This document shows, piece by piece, positions 11,146 through 23,200 of a stretch of 64,000 nucleotides of DNA. The position numbers and the translations under genes are program-made. Each line of letters begins with the position of its first letter. The stretch's first letter is position 1. The stretch is from Rotaria macrura (lineage: Eukaryota > Rotifera > Eurotatoria > Philodinida > Philodinidae). The notes under the pieces were generated by a model that saw nothing but the letters and a program-made list of their open reading frames with translations, did no database searches and was not told the origin of the DNA. The stretch spans positions 62,001 to 126,000 of the forward strand of contig OENT01000234.1 in NCBI GenBank assembly GCA_900239685.1. Reading direction: 5' to 3'.

Positions 11146-14100
11146 TGAAGTCAATTATAAATAGAGTAATAAAAGAAAGATATCTAAAAATAAAAAGTAA
11201 ATCACTAAGCCTATTTGTTCTCAATGTCTTTTTTTTTATACGAATAAATTAAACATTCTAAATAAGATCTATTCAGCTGTTTTTCTTTCAGACACATGAA
11301 ATTTTTCCATCGAATACAACGATCTATAAATCTGAAAACAATTATTATGTATCTGTTTCATAGAACATCAAGTTCATCAATCTTCTAAGATAGTATAAAA
11401 GATTGCACTGATTGATTCTCATATCAAGATAGGTTCTTTGCAGTACAAGGTATGGGAATACTTTTCATTTTTGTGGCTTTATATTTGATTACAGCAGTCC
11501 TAAGACAAAATTTTGTCATTATTAATGTATCAAAACACTGGGTCTATGCTTCAATATTAATTGTATTTGATTGTTTGATGGAAAAGCATTCGCTTGAGAA
11601 AAAAATTGACTTAGTTGCCCATAAAAGAGAAGTGAATGAGTAAAAGTCTAAAGAAGCAGCTACCTTACTCTTATTGACTGTTTTCTAAATATGATGTGTA
11701 ACTGATTCAAGCTGTTACTTTTTCAATTCTAAGTCTTAGTACATTCTCTTTCTACGTTTGTCGAATCGAACAAACGAGGTTCGTACCTAGTAGTAGTCAT
11801 TATCAATCTGATTACGTACGAATGTCTTGAGAACGTTCTATTAATCGATAATTTATGGAGTGTTTTTATGTTATACATCGGTTTACTTTAGGGATTGCCT
11901 CGCGGTTGATAGGAAAATACTGAAGAGAGAATTTTTTTAAGACAATAAACTTAATATAGAAATTAGTTTTTTTCTTAGAAAGGTGTGAATCTACAAGTTA
12001 ATATACGATGAGGTTTTACTCTGGCTTCTGAACTAACTATCCTATGTGTGTATACGTTGATGATGTTCTAAAATTCTGAAAAAAGAAACAATCCTTCCCA
12101 TTAGAATATCTTTTGTGACTTACTACTATTTAATTAGGTTTTGAATCTACTACAATAATGTTTTGAAGATAAAAGTAATTTGAATTACTGATACAACTGT
12201 GTATTATTCCTATTAACCTTCCCTTGTTTGGTAGAGTATTTTTCGTGTACTCTCGAGTTGTTTGTATTTATTCTAGTAAATCTAGAAATAATCTGTTCAG
12301 AAGCAAAATATTGAATAAATACTACAGGGTAGAAGACGAAAAGTCAATTTCAACTATCGTAGCTGGAGAAACAAAAAGTATATTGAATAACTTCTACTGA
12401 AACTTTAAAAATAATATTGAGATAAAACAATCGTAACAAGTTAGAAAATATATTTCAAGAACCGAACAAAATTGTCTCACGATAACACAAATTTTACCAG
12501 ATGTAATTACTGTAAGCTACTTATTTTCAAGTAATGGAAATTCTATGAATGATAGATTGTTGTCATCGAATTAAATCAGTGATATATTAATACTATCTAA
12601 ACTACTAAGAGCAATGATCATACTCTTGTTTCGCTTTTTTCGAATGAAAAATTGTAGACAACAAGTTTCTCATAATATTCAATGACAAATAATAGGTTGT
12701 ATGATTGTTAAGAAAACTGTTGGTATCGTGCTTATCTCTATATTCTCAATAAAATCCGTTAGTTATCTTTTATTTCTAGTTAAATTTTACAAAAAATACG
12801 ACTTAGTATTAAAATAAGATAATTGAAGCAGTCAAAACACTAAACGAAACAAAAATGTTCTGCTCCTATGCATACAAACTATTATTATATATAGTATTAA
12901 GCTGCTGATTTCTATAAATCTTTTCAACAATCAAGTCAGATTAAAAAATCTCAATTGAATCTTCAAAGATTGACATATAACTCAGAGATGATTGAAGTTC
13001 ATGAAAAAAATTTTGTTCATATGAAAGTCAGCAAGTGAAGATGAAGACAAAAGCAAAAGTTTCTATGCATCCTGTTTCACAATTGATTAGCATGTATTGA
13101 GATAATGAAATTAGTACTATTCCGAAGTGTTCTAAATCTTGATAAAATCCATTATAAAGCAAAGCATCAATCTGATTAAAAAGTACTATTTGTTCATTCA
13201 TAAATCTTTTTTTTTTGTTATAGGAAAATAAATCAACTATTTTCGATACGATTCCCTAAGGAAGTTCGAACTGAGTTTTCAGTACATCATCGAACTGAAA
13301 AATGATCGATTAAATAAAGACAAAATGTAACAGCATTCATGAAATCAAATATTCACGAAAAAAAAAAGAATCACAGTCATCATATGTCTAATCTAATGTT
13401 ACTTAAATCGATTCTGACAATAACACATGCATGATGAGAAAAATACCACAATATAATTTGAAATAAAAGTACTTCAGTATATGTTTCTTCAATACTGCAA
13501 GTCTTCTGTTTACGATTTCTGTCTATGTTTTATTGTTGAATATTATTTGATCTCGTCAAAAAATCAAACAGGTTAGTTTCGTAACTGGAATCCATTGAAA
13601 AATATTTTTTTTGAAGTCACAAATGAATTTCTTTTCTCATATGATCTAAGATCTTGCTCGATTTTATGCGAGTCAAAAGTCATCATTTGTCCGCAATTAA
13701 TCACTAATCTAATAAATTCGATCAATAACAACTTCCTATAGTAGCCTATGCAATTAGTTACAACCGTTCTAAACATAGTGTAGATCATTAATTTAAACTT
13801 CTAATTATCATGATTAATCACTTATTCACACTATTCTCCACGTTTCGTATATTCTAATCATCATTAAAAGTCTAAAAATAGAAAAAAACTTGTAAACATG
13901 TTAGACGACTAATTAAAATTTACATGGTTTCGATGACTAATACCTATGATAAAATCATGAACATGTGTAGACTTCGTCAAATATAATCTTCTCTATTGAA
14001 TATCAATAATGTAGTGATTAGTTTCAAAACGAAACGTACCATACAATAAAAGTAAAACTTGTGTTGATAAAAGCGAAATATTGATACAGATTTATTTATC

Positions 14101-14634
14101 GTTACAAACAGTTTTTCACCAATAAGATATTCATCATTATTCACCGCGCCATCTACAAGAAATTTTCAGTTTATATACAGAAAAAATGGCTCGGTTATCA
14201 AATAACTAGCGAAATATGATTAAAAAAATGAATTTTTCTATAATTTATTACTCATGAGTTTTTAAAAATTCTTATTGTTTTATTATTCGGTATTGGTTGT
14301 TCGACAAAAATAAATAAATACGAACACTTATTACGACAATGCAACAACTACGGCTTGTGACTTTTTGTTTTCGTTAGTCACACTTGATAAACAAACATCG
14401 TTGTAGTTATTTTTCAGATCACTATTATTTTTTTGTAGTCTCAATTGAGTCAATCAAACGAACAAGGTAAAAAGTGTTTTTTGTTTTTCTTTACAATATT
14501 GATTGTTTTACGTGTGTGATACAAATGAATAGTTATTTGTTGAAAATTATTCAGAAATTTATTTGCATATTTTTTTTGAAAATTAATATATCTATTCTCC
14601 TCGTATACTTAGGAAGTCTACTGAATAATAAAAA
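11146..14634. other. 3.5-kb intergenic stretch, nothing recognised
   Basis: Sits between the divergently transcribed myotrophin (minus) and SLC66A2 (plus) genes, so it contains both promoters. It is strongly AT-rich with many short A and T runs. I see no exon, RNA gene or terminal inverted repeat. Confidence 0.5.
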
Positions 14635-15089
14635 ATGGGATGTTTGTAAGTATCAATGTCTAACTAAAAGAATGTGTGTATTGTTCCGTACAACATCGAT
14701 AGCACATCTAGAATGTCCAAGACTAGATTTCGTGTTTTTTTCTTGCTTTTGACATGTTAACACTTATTAAAATATGATTTACAAAGAACAGTGTATAAGA
14801 TTCATGTTGTTCATGCTTATTTAGTTCTACCATTCACAATCAATATCAACAAATATTTCATCATCATCGTCATTATTCGTGCTATCTCTTTATTATTGTT
14901 GCCTTTTTATTGCTTGGTTATACTAATGCTACTAATAATAGTGCTAATAAAAACGAAGGATTAATTGACCAACTTAAAGATTATGGAAATCGTTTATTGG
15001 AAACTCTGAATATCGAATTAAACGAAAATTTAACAACAGCATCGAATGGCAGTGAAGATGATACATCAGTATTTCATAAGCCAAAAGAT

Positions 15090-18000
15090 ATGAATGACGT
15101 TAAGCATATTATGATTGCTGTTCTTCGACTGTGTGCACAAGCATTCATGATTGTAAGTTGTTGGAAGGAAAATTTTTTATTCTAATAAATAGGTTATGAA
15201 TATATATTCGCCTTGAAGCATGTTTGCCTTTGTTTAAACGATTAAAATAACATGCATTTCATTTTGACATTAAGCATTGCTTAGTTGTTATCAGGAACGC
15301 CCATGGCGTAGTGGGGCGAGGAAGGGCTGATCAGCCCTGTGCTTTTTCAGTGTCTACGAAAATTTTTTTACTCCGCTTAGGTTTCTGACAAATGCATCAG
15401 ACAGCGCAGATTATGTACTGAATTTGTACATAGTATCACCAGTCTGACAAACTATGAGGAGTACTGCTTCGGTATGGGGCATTGTGTAAGTAGTCTGTCA
15501 ATTTCTGTGTAATGCAAAGAGTTTGAAAACAGAGATGTGGAAAAGAACATTATTGAAAAAAGATAAAAAATCGAACTTTCAAAGTAAGATTTAAATATTA
15601 AAAAAGAATTTCAGGTAAAGTTCTGTAAATTCGACAAGAGAAATAAGTTTTCTTACGTTGACACATGTAGGAATACGGTGAAGAAAAAAAACTTGAGTGG
15701 TCGAGTATTTTAAAAAAAGTTGAAAGTTTCTCGAAAAGATGTCATGAATTATAGAGCAGAAAACCAAAATTTCCGAAGATTAGGAGGGTCATCCTCTCAG
15801 CTGCTCTGGACATCTGTAGAAAACTATCTGCCAAATAATATCCCTCCCCGCGTCCCACTCTTAATAACAATCGAGAACCTTCGTCAACAATATAATTATC
15901 TCCTATCTGTCAAGATTAACTTTTATAGACTCATGCAAAATCATAGGACGCATTAAACTAACTCATAAACAGAATGCAGACTCTCAGTAGTGACGTCAAT
16001 TGTTTATGAACACCTGACTAATAGAATTTCATTCGTAGATAAGCCTAAACGATAATGGCACATTCATGAAAGTTTTAAATTATCAAGTGAATCTATTTTT
16101 CTTGAGATAATAAATAGTATCTATGATCAGTCAATGACTTATTGTTTGCCTTGATATCAATCATTCCATTTGCGCACTTTAAGTATATGTGTATACAAAC
16201 ACGTAAATATTCGAAGAACGAGAACAGATGATGATAAACATGCTCAATATCGTTATATTTAAAGTTCTTGTAGGCAATATGTTTCTCATTATCGTTGTAT
16301 ATACTTTTCTCTTTTTCGAAATATGAGATATGTAAATAGTTCTTGCCAAATGTATTCGATTGTCGTATAAGCAAGTATCAACTATCAATAATGACTTTTA
16401 TGGCTGTATATGACATCGCACTTGAACCTTCGTTGGACTCTATTGTATCTTCGTATGTTAAAATTGAGATATCCTCAATTTTTTTTCAAACATGCCGTTT
16501 CATGAGAATATTAAATCGGTCAATGATTTTAACACTTCGCAAAAAAGAAAAAAAGATAGGTAAATCCTTTGAGTAGGTCATACTTGAACTGAATACAACT
16601 GTATTTATAATCAAACATCAAGATGAGAAATGACAACCTTTTGCTATAAGACTGATTTCATTTTTTAAGTCGATAGACAAATAAAATTTCAGAAAAAGAA
16701 ACAGTTGAATTTATCTTTTCGATAGTTAAAAGATCATATTACATATGAATTCTAACAAATCGAATATATCTATTATTTTTGTCCACGAAACGATTCAGGA
16801 ATCCGTTAAGATTTAAGAAGTAATTATAACAAGATAATTATCACGTTATACATTCATTATAATACTGCTTGCTATTTTTACATATGTATGCTAATTCTAG
16901 TATAAACTATTTGAAATTACCTTAATTTTAGTTTGGTGGTGTAATTCCATATATTCCGCAGTATTTGGTAATAAAACGAACACAAAATGCGGAAGGTTTT
17001 TCTAATTATGTTTGTCTAACATTACTTATTGCAAACATAATTCGTATTGAATTTTGGTTTGGAAAACGTTTTGAAATCCCACTTCTGTTACAATCGATAG
17101 TATTGATCATTTGTATGCTTTTTATGTTGGAATTATGGACACGTGTTCACTCAAAAACATTAAGTCATCAGTCATCGTCGGATACGAGTAGCACTATATC
17201 GAATTCAAAAGAGCAATTAACCGAAGATCCAACAGATAAAAAGTTCACTGATTTTGAAGTTGATTATTTTTGGCGATGGACTAAGTAAAAAGTAAAACTC
17301 TGAAATTTAATCATTAAATTTTGTATTCACTTTAGATTTTCGAGTTATTTACAATTTTTATCTATTTTTACATTAATATTAAGTAAGTAGAAGAAAACGA
17401 CTAACATAATCACCAATCGAAATCTAAAATAAAAGATTAACAGAAACGGTTACATAGATTAATCTTTTCTAAAGTTCAATGGTGAAAAGTGAAAGTATTT
17501 TATTCGAGTTTTTAATCTTTGAAACCGTAGAATATCATGACACGCTCTATGTTTCAGTGCATTATTTTTATAGATATGAAAACAATTAAAATCATAATCA
17601 TCGTAGCGTATCGAAAAGATCATGAGCAGTAGAATAGCATGTCAAGACCTTGAAATTAGTCCGTGATATATTGTATCAGTAATTGTAATTATTAAGTATT
17701 GTTTCCGTTGATGTAAGGACAGTGCTTGACCTTAGCCTGCCATCGGTTACGCCACTCACTATTCATTTTTTTTTTCAAATACGAAATCGATAATGTTGAA
17801 CTATAGATTCAAAAATTTGATTCCTCTTCTCATCTTCTTGCTCTACTCAATGTCTCACATTATTATAAATCAACAATTTCAAAGTATAATGTATGAATTG
17901 CTGTTTTCTTGCATTTATTGAAGAATTAAGTGAAAGAATGATAGAATTAAGTGAAAGAATGATAGAATCATAGCTCCGAAATCAAATAGAAGAAAATAAT

Positions 18001-18491
18001 CTTGCTATAATTAGCAATAACAGCTCTATCGTACTTGACATTTCAATCCCGCAGGGATTGCACCAGTCGTTTTCTTGTTTGATCTTATAATTGCTTTAGG
18101 CATCATAACGTGGATATTACGTAAAAATCTCGTGTACATTGAAACTATTGGATTGTTGGCTGTATTTTGTGAAGCTCTTCTTGGTGTACCACAATTTGTT
18201 CGAAATTTTCGTTTGAAATCAACGACAGGAATGAGCGTAAAAATGGTATGTCTGATATTTTGTTTTCTTTTTGCAATAAAATACAACAGTTGACATGATT
18301 GTCTATGTTTTTGTTTTTACTATTTCAAGGTTGTTTTTTGGACAGCTGGTGATATTTTTAAAACCGTTTATTTTATTGTTCGAAATGCTCCGAAACAATT
18401 TTGGCTATGTGGCATCCTACAAATCAGTATTGATATAGGAATACTTATTCAAGTTCTTATCTATTCAAATAAATGCCGATCCCGAAAATGA
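15090..18491 (+). CDS. SLC66A2: PQ-loop transporter-like membrane protein SLC66A2 (PQLC1)
   Basis: Five exons, 15090-15152, 16932-17284, 17336-17382, 18100-18245 and 18330-18491, sum to 257 codons (256 residues; the human protein is 271). SLC66A2 is a seven-helix PQ-loop membrane protein related to lysosomal amino-acid exporters and SWEET transporters; its substrate is not settled and endosomal/Golgi roles are proposed. The first PQ loop reads FGGVIPYIPQYLVIKRTQNA and the second GVPQFVRNFRLKSTTGMS, each with the Pro-Gln pair. Further family marks are FWFGKRFE, the DYFWRWTKFSSY segment, and WTAGDIFKT. The 47-nt exon (17336-17382) is easy to miss but is needed to restore phase and supplies FSSYLQFLSIFT, which aligns with the human segment FSDYVQCVLAFT. 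The start chosen is the ATG nearest the conserved N-terminus; an in-frame extension is possible (see findings). Confidence 0.88.
15153..16931 (+). other. SLC66A2 intron 1
   Basis: Intron of 1779 bp bounded by GTAAGT and TTTTAG. It contains a patch of higher GC at about 15295-15480 with a perfect 14-bp palindrome at 15327-15340, possibly an old mobile-element fragment. No coding sequence was recognised. Confidence 0.5.
17922..17968. repeat. 21-bp tandem repeat, about 2.2 copies
   Basis: The unit AGAATTAAGTGAAAGAATGAT occurs twice without mismatch and is followed by the first five bases of a third copy. It lies in intron 3 of SLC66A2, 130 bp before exon 4. Confidence 0.9.
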
Positions 18492-20210
18492 TGACATCGA
18501 ATTTTTTCTTCGTGTTTGCATAAAATATCACAAATGCATGAATCTCCCATTTCTGTCTTCGTTTTTCTTCGTATATAACGATGCAAAACAATGAATACGT
18601 GTGAAATTCATAATATTTTTTCATTCGGTTAATCCTTTTTAATTCAATTATTACTTATATTTTGCTAATTCTCAATTTTGTTTTATTATGTTCATTTTGT
18701 CAAAATAAGTTTGTCAACGCGCTAAAACGAATCCGTCTATTTTCTCTTGTTTTTGTATTTAACAGCATATCGTATTTATATTCTAAGATCTAACACGAAA
18801 GACAAAAAAATAAGAAACCTCATATTTATATTTCCTATTTTGTATTGATATTGTAAAATATGTCAATCACGTTTTTTTCTTCTTCTGTTTTTGAATATTA
18901 TGACAAGTCCATGAATATAATGTGAAAGTTATGAATTGTTCTGTCTGGTAATGAAGAAACCAAGGTCTTTTTTCCTTCTGTTATATTCTGTACTATCTTC
19001 AAGTATGAGAATTGAATTTTAGGATGGAAACAAGTGATACGATGAAATAACACGTAGAAAAAGATTTTCTTCTGTTTATTTTTTGGAGAGATTTGAAGAG
19101 CATTTTTTCTTTTTTGATGCCTGAAAAAAGATTTGTTACTTCTTTTTCTTGTTGGTAATTTGAGAGTTACTGGTAAAACTCAAGTGTTACCACTTAAAAC
19201 AACATATAATGGTTAAAATTGTTGATTAATAAAGAAAAGAAAGCTCACATTTTTTCGTCTTCTCTTGTATAGTTTTGCAACACTTCTAATAAGTACCTTC
19301 AACTTGAAAGGCTGTCGATTATAAATCATTGGCTTAAAGTGTTGCAGACACTACATTATAATATAGATATGAATATGACCTTTAGGTAAAAGATATCTGA
19401 ATAACATTATTCTCTTACATTATCTGCCGATTATGTCTTCTATGTTATTTCTCATGTATATGTATAGATTAATCGCAAGATAACAATGTGTAATTTGGTG
19501 AACAATGTGAGTTGATGCATAAAAACGAATCTTAATAGTCTGAACAATATCGTATCATTAGTATTTGTTTGAATGTTTATTAAAAGAAAAACTGCTACAT
19601 AACAGAATGATTGACATGCATGCTCAGTCACTCATTCGAGCTCATTTTTAATCTGCTTGTCTGAAATCGCATTCGCTTTCAGTCGCGTGTTCCATGACAT
19701 ATGAGCGGCGTGTGGTCGCACAAATTTGATTACCAGCAACACCATAACCACGCCCTCTACGCATATTTGCATGTCAACATTTGCGTAATAACTTTTTTTT
19801 GTGTATGAAGAAGAAAAAAAAGGAGAGTTTATTATATGTTAGGCGGAAACTGGACTCTCACTCTATCTTTACTCGTTTCTTTCTTTTTTGCGATTTCGCT
19901 TTATATGTATTGATCCGAACAGAATGTGAATGAGCAAAAGTGTGCAAAGTAATGACACGCTCTTATACATTTCATCTGTTGGTATACGTGTATGCTTCAA
20001 ATATCAAGTGAAGAACAGAAAAGAAAGAAGAAGAGAAAGAGCGAAAGCGAGAGAAGGAGAGAGACAGCGAGAAAAAGACAGTCCAATCACTATCACACGG
20101 TTGATTGCCATGCGAAGGCGAGAAGAACAATAATATTGAAAAAAACGCAATGAGTTTAAACTGAAAATGAGCAACGACTATTAAGAATATATTTTCAAAT
20201 ATCTGCACAT
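18492..20210. other. intergenic stretch, TANC promoter side
   Basis: Between the SLC66A2 stop and the first coding exon of the TANC gene. It contains a purine-rich tract at about 20018-20082 (GAA/GAGA repeats) that probably belongs to the TANC 5' leader. No other gene was seen. Confidence 0.5.
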
Positions 20211-23200
20211 ATGTTTAAACGAGGTATGTTTAAAGGTTATCTTTATGTCATATGTGTTCTCTTTTATAGACAGTGAATATTTTAAAGTAATTTTTTTCTT
20301 CGTTTTTGTCTCCTTCATTCGTAATCATAAGTACTTGAGAAAGAAAAATTCGAGAGTTAAAACTGACATTATTGAATGTACAAAAAAAAAATGTCATTCA
20401 TGTTTCGTCACCGAATATTATAAATGATTGTCGACAGTGTAATGTTCAACATACTACTGTCTATACCCAACGGGCTCTGGTCACTAGTGTTACTATGCAT
20501 TTTAATATGTCACTAACGAAAAAAAAACGAGAGAAGAACAAGATACAACATGTACTACTAATATTCAAAATTCGATCGATTTGTTACATTTACATGATCG
20601 ATTGCTTGGAATTCATTATTGTCACATTACAGTTAATTCGATTTACAAACATATTTCCAAATATTCCTGTAGTATAGAGCATTTATAAATGAATAGATAC
20701 GATTCGTAATAGTTTTTATGTAGTATAGAATATCATTTTGATACGATGATTAAATTAGTATACACATAAGAGGAATTATATGTTTATATAAGAATACGAA
20801 AAAAAGAGAAGAAAGAAAGATATGAGTCATTTCGATCTATTAAATTAGCTCTATTGACTTCTTCTTATATTAAAAATGTCCAGCTACGAATGCGTTCAAA
20901 GATCATATTGGAAATTCTTTCCATACAGAAGAATAAAAAAAACAAAACACTCGTTTAGTATGATCTAACGTACATATTTGTTTCATTCAATTCTTTTTAG
21001 ATCTTGTCCTGTTTCGATCGGCTCGCCTTTTTTCGTCATCTACTAAGAAAAAGTCTTCAACTAACGACGAAGATTCGTGTATTTCTCATTTATCAAATCA
21101 TTCATGTCCGATCTGTCGATGTCCATATGATAATCAAAAACACAAACGCTTAATCGATACGACATGTCATCATGAAAAGTGCTATACATGTATGTTCAAG
21201 TATGAACAATGTTCGTTATGCTTGTCACATTTCGGTAAGTACATAGTTATACACCTATATACATGCATCAAAATGTTTCGAAAGAGGAAAAATTAATCAA
21301 GCATAACTTAAATAGTATAATCAACATATATATTAAATAATACAGTAAAATTTGATAGTTATTGAGAACAATGACGCTCATTAATTTCTTTCATTTTCTC
21401 TCCTTGAATGTGTCGAACGAAAAGAATTAATTTTAGAAATAAAATAAAAATTATTATTATTATTATTATTGCAGTTAAAAATCGTTGTTCACAAGACAAT
21501 ACGAATACAATAAAATCCATGTCACCATCACCTATTCCGAATTCTACATCTCAACCATTGAACTCACCAACGATCATTGCCAATAATTTACTTGTTCAAG
21601 CGTCACCTCCTATGTCACGTTCAATTATTGAGCGGCCACCTCCAACACCTGTTAAAACAGTATCCCATTTTCAAAAACTTTTACATCATTTTAACGGAAA
21701 CAAGTCTGTGAATAATTCATTTACACGTTGTGCACCGCTAACATCAAGCCAACGATCTGCAATTAAAACAAATGGTTCAATGATCGCAACCATTAAAAAT
21801 ACAAATTCTTTTACTAGTAATTTCCCTGTCACAACTGATAATAATACATATCCTGACCAATTACCTCCAAAACAACAACAACAATCTGCTGAACTTTTCC
21901 CACCTCCACCACCACCAGAAACGGCTCATGAACAACTACTCGATCTATTGTTTCAAAGTAATCGTACACGAATTACATCCATATCTCCATCGTTATCGAC
22001 ATCGTCCGCAACAACACATACATCAATGCAACGAATGATCATGACCAAAAAGAAACAGCAGCAGCAGCAGCAGCAGCAACAACAAATGCAAATTAATCCA
22101 TCGAGTATTTCACCAACCATGTCAAATTCTGATCTTTCATTTTCACCGTCGGGTATGAATGTTTTTTCACCAAGTAAATAATCTTATGTTCTTATTTATT
22201 AATTATATTTCTATTAAATATGTGCTTTCTTTTCAAAAAGGCATCGAAACATTTTCTGGCTATGAAGTAGGTCCTATGAATAAATCAGTTTGTAATACAA
22301 TGGTCGAATCGCAAACGTGGTCACCGCCACGTTATATAACAACACCGTCATCATCATCACCGTCAACTCATACATGTCATTGTGGCTCGACTTTAAAAGA
22401 TGAATACAATTCAATAAATGATGAAGAAAAATTTTTTATTCAACGTGATTGGATATATGATGAGATGTTTAAATTACTAAAAGCAACGACTAAGCCGGGT
22501 CTCGTTCTATTAAGTCATACACCGGGCATGGGTAAAACATGGCTGATGAGAAATCTATTACGAGTAGCCAATACACCATTACAGCAAACAACGTCAGTTA
22601 TTACGAGAAATGAAAAAAGTAGGAAAGAAATCTATTTGATGTCGCATGATTGATACAGACAATGTCTTCTCGACATTGGCCTTTTCTGAAGGATTTGTTG
22701 AAGAAGTCGACTATTTGTTTTCTTTTTTGGAACATAGGAATATCGCGTATAGGATGATATATATATATCGATAGAAAGGCAACTTGACTATTGGAGACGC
22801 AACACACGTTTTGGTCTCCCATAGGAATTAGAAAATTGTCTGATGACTAAAAATCCTATCGAGAATAATCGCATTATAAGTTATCGAACAAAAGCTTTAT
22901 CTTACGAAATCCATTGTATTCAAAAGTTAAGCTTGATTGAAACGAACCACTCAGTCTACAACGTATTAAAGAATTGTTGATGAACGGATATTGATCTAAA
23001 ATTGAACATCTATTTGAAAAATTCATCGATCAAAAATATTCATATTCACCACATCCATCATTAATCTTGATTAAACATATTAGATGTTTGTAATATTTTT
23101 CGTTGTTGATGAATCAACAGAACTAATCTCGACAATGCATCAAATTCAATACGCATATCAGTATGAGACATCACAGTTCACTTGGGTTATATTAATTTAA

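Noticed and set aside
18061..18099. Reading SLC66A2 exon 4 from the upstream CCGCAG or CACCAG acceptors
   Set aside because: These give phase conflicts and duplicate the segment supplied by the 47-nt exon at 17336-17382; the CTTTAG acceptor at 18099 restores both frame and alignment.
18026..18286. Minus-strand frame opposite SLC66A2 exon 4
   Set aside because: It is the antisense shadow of a conserved exon.
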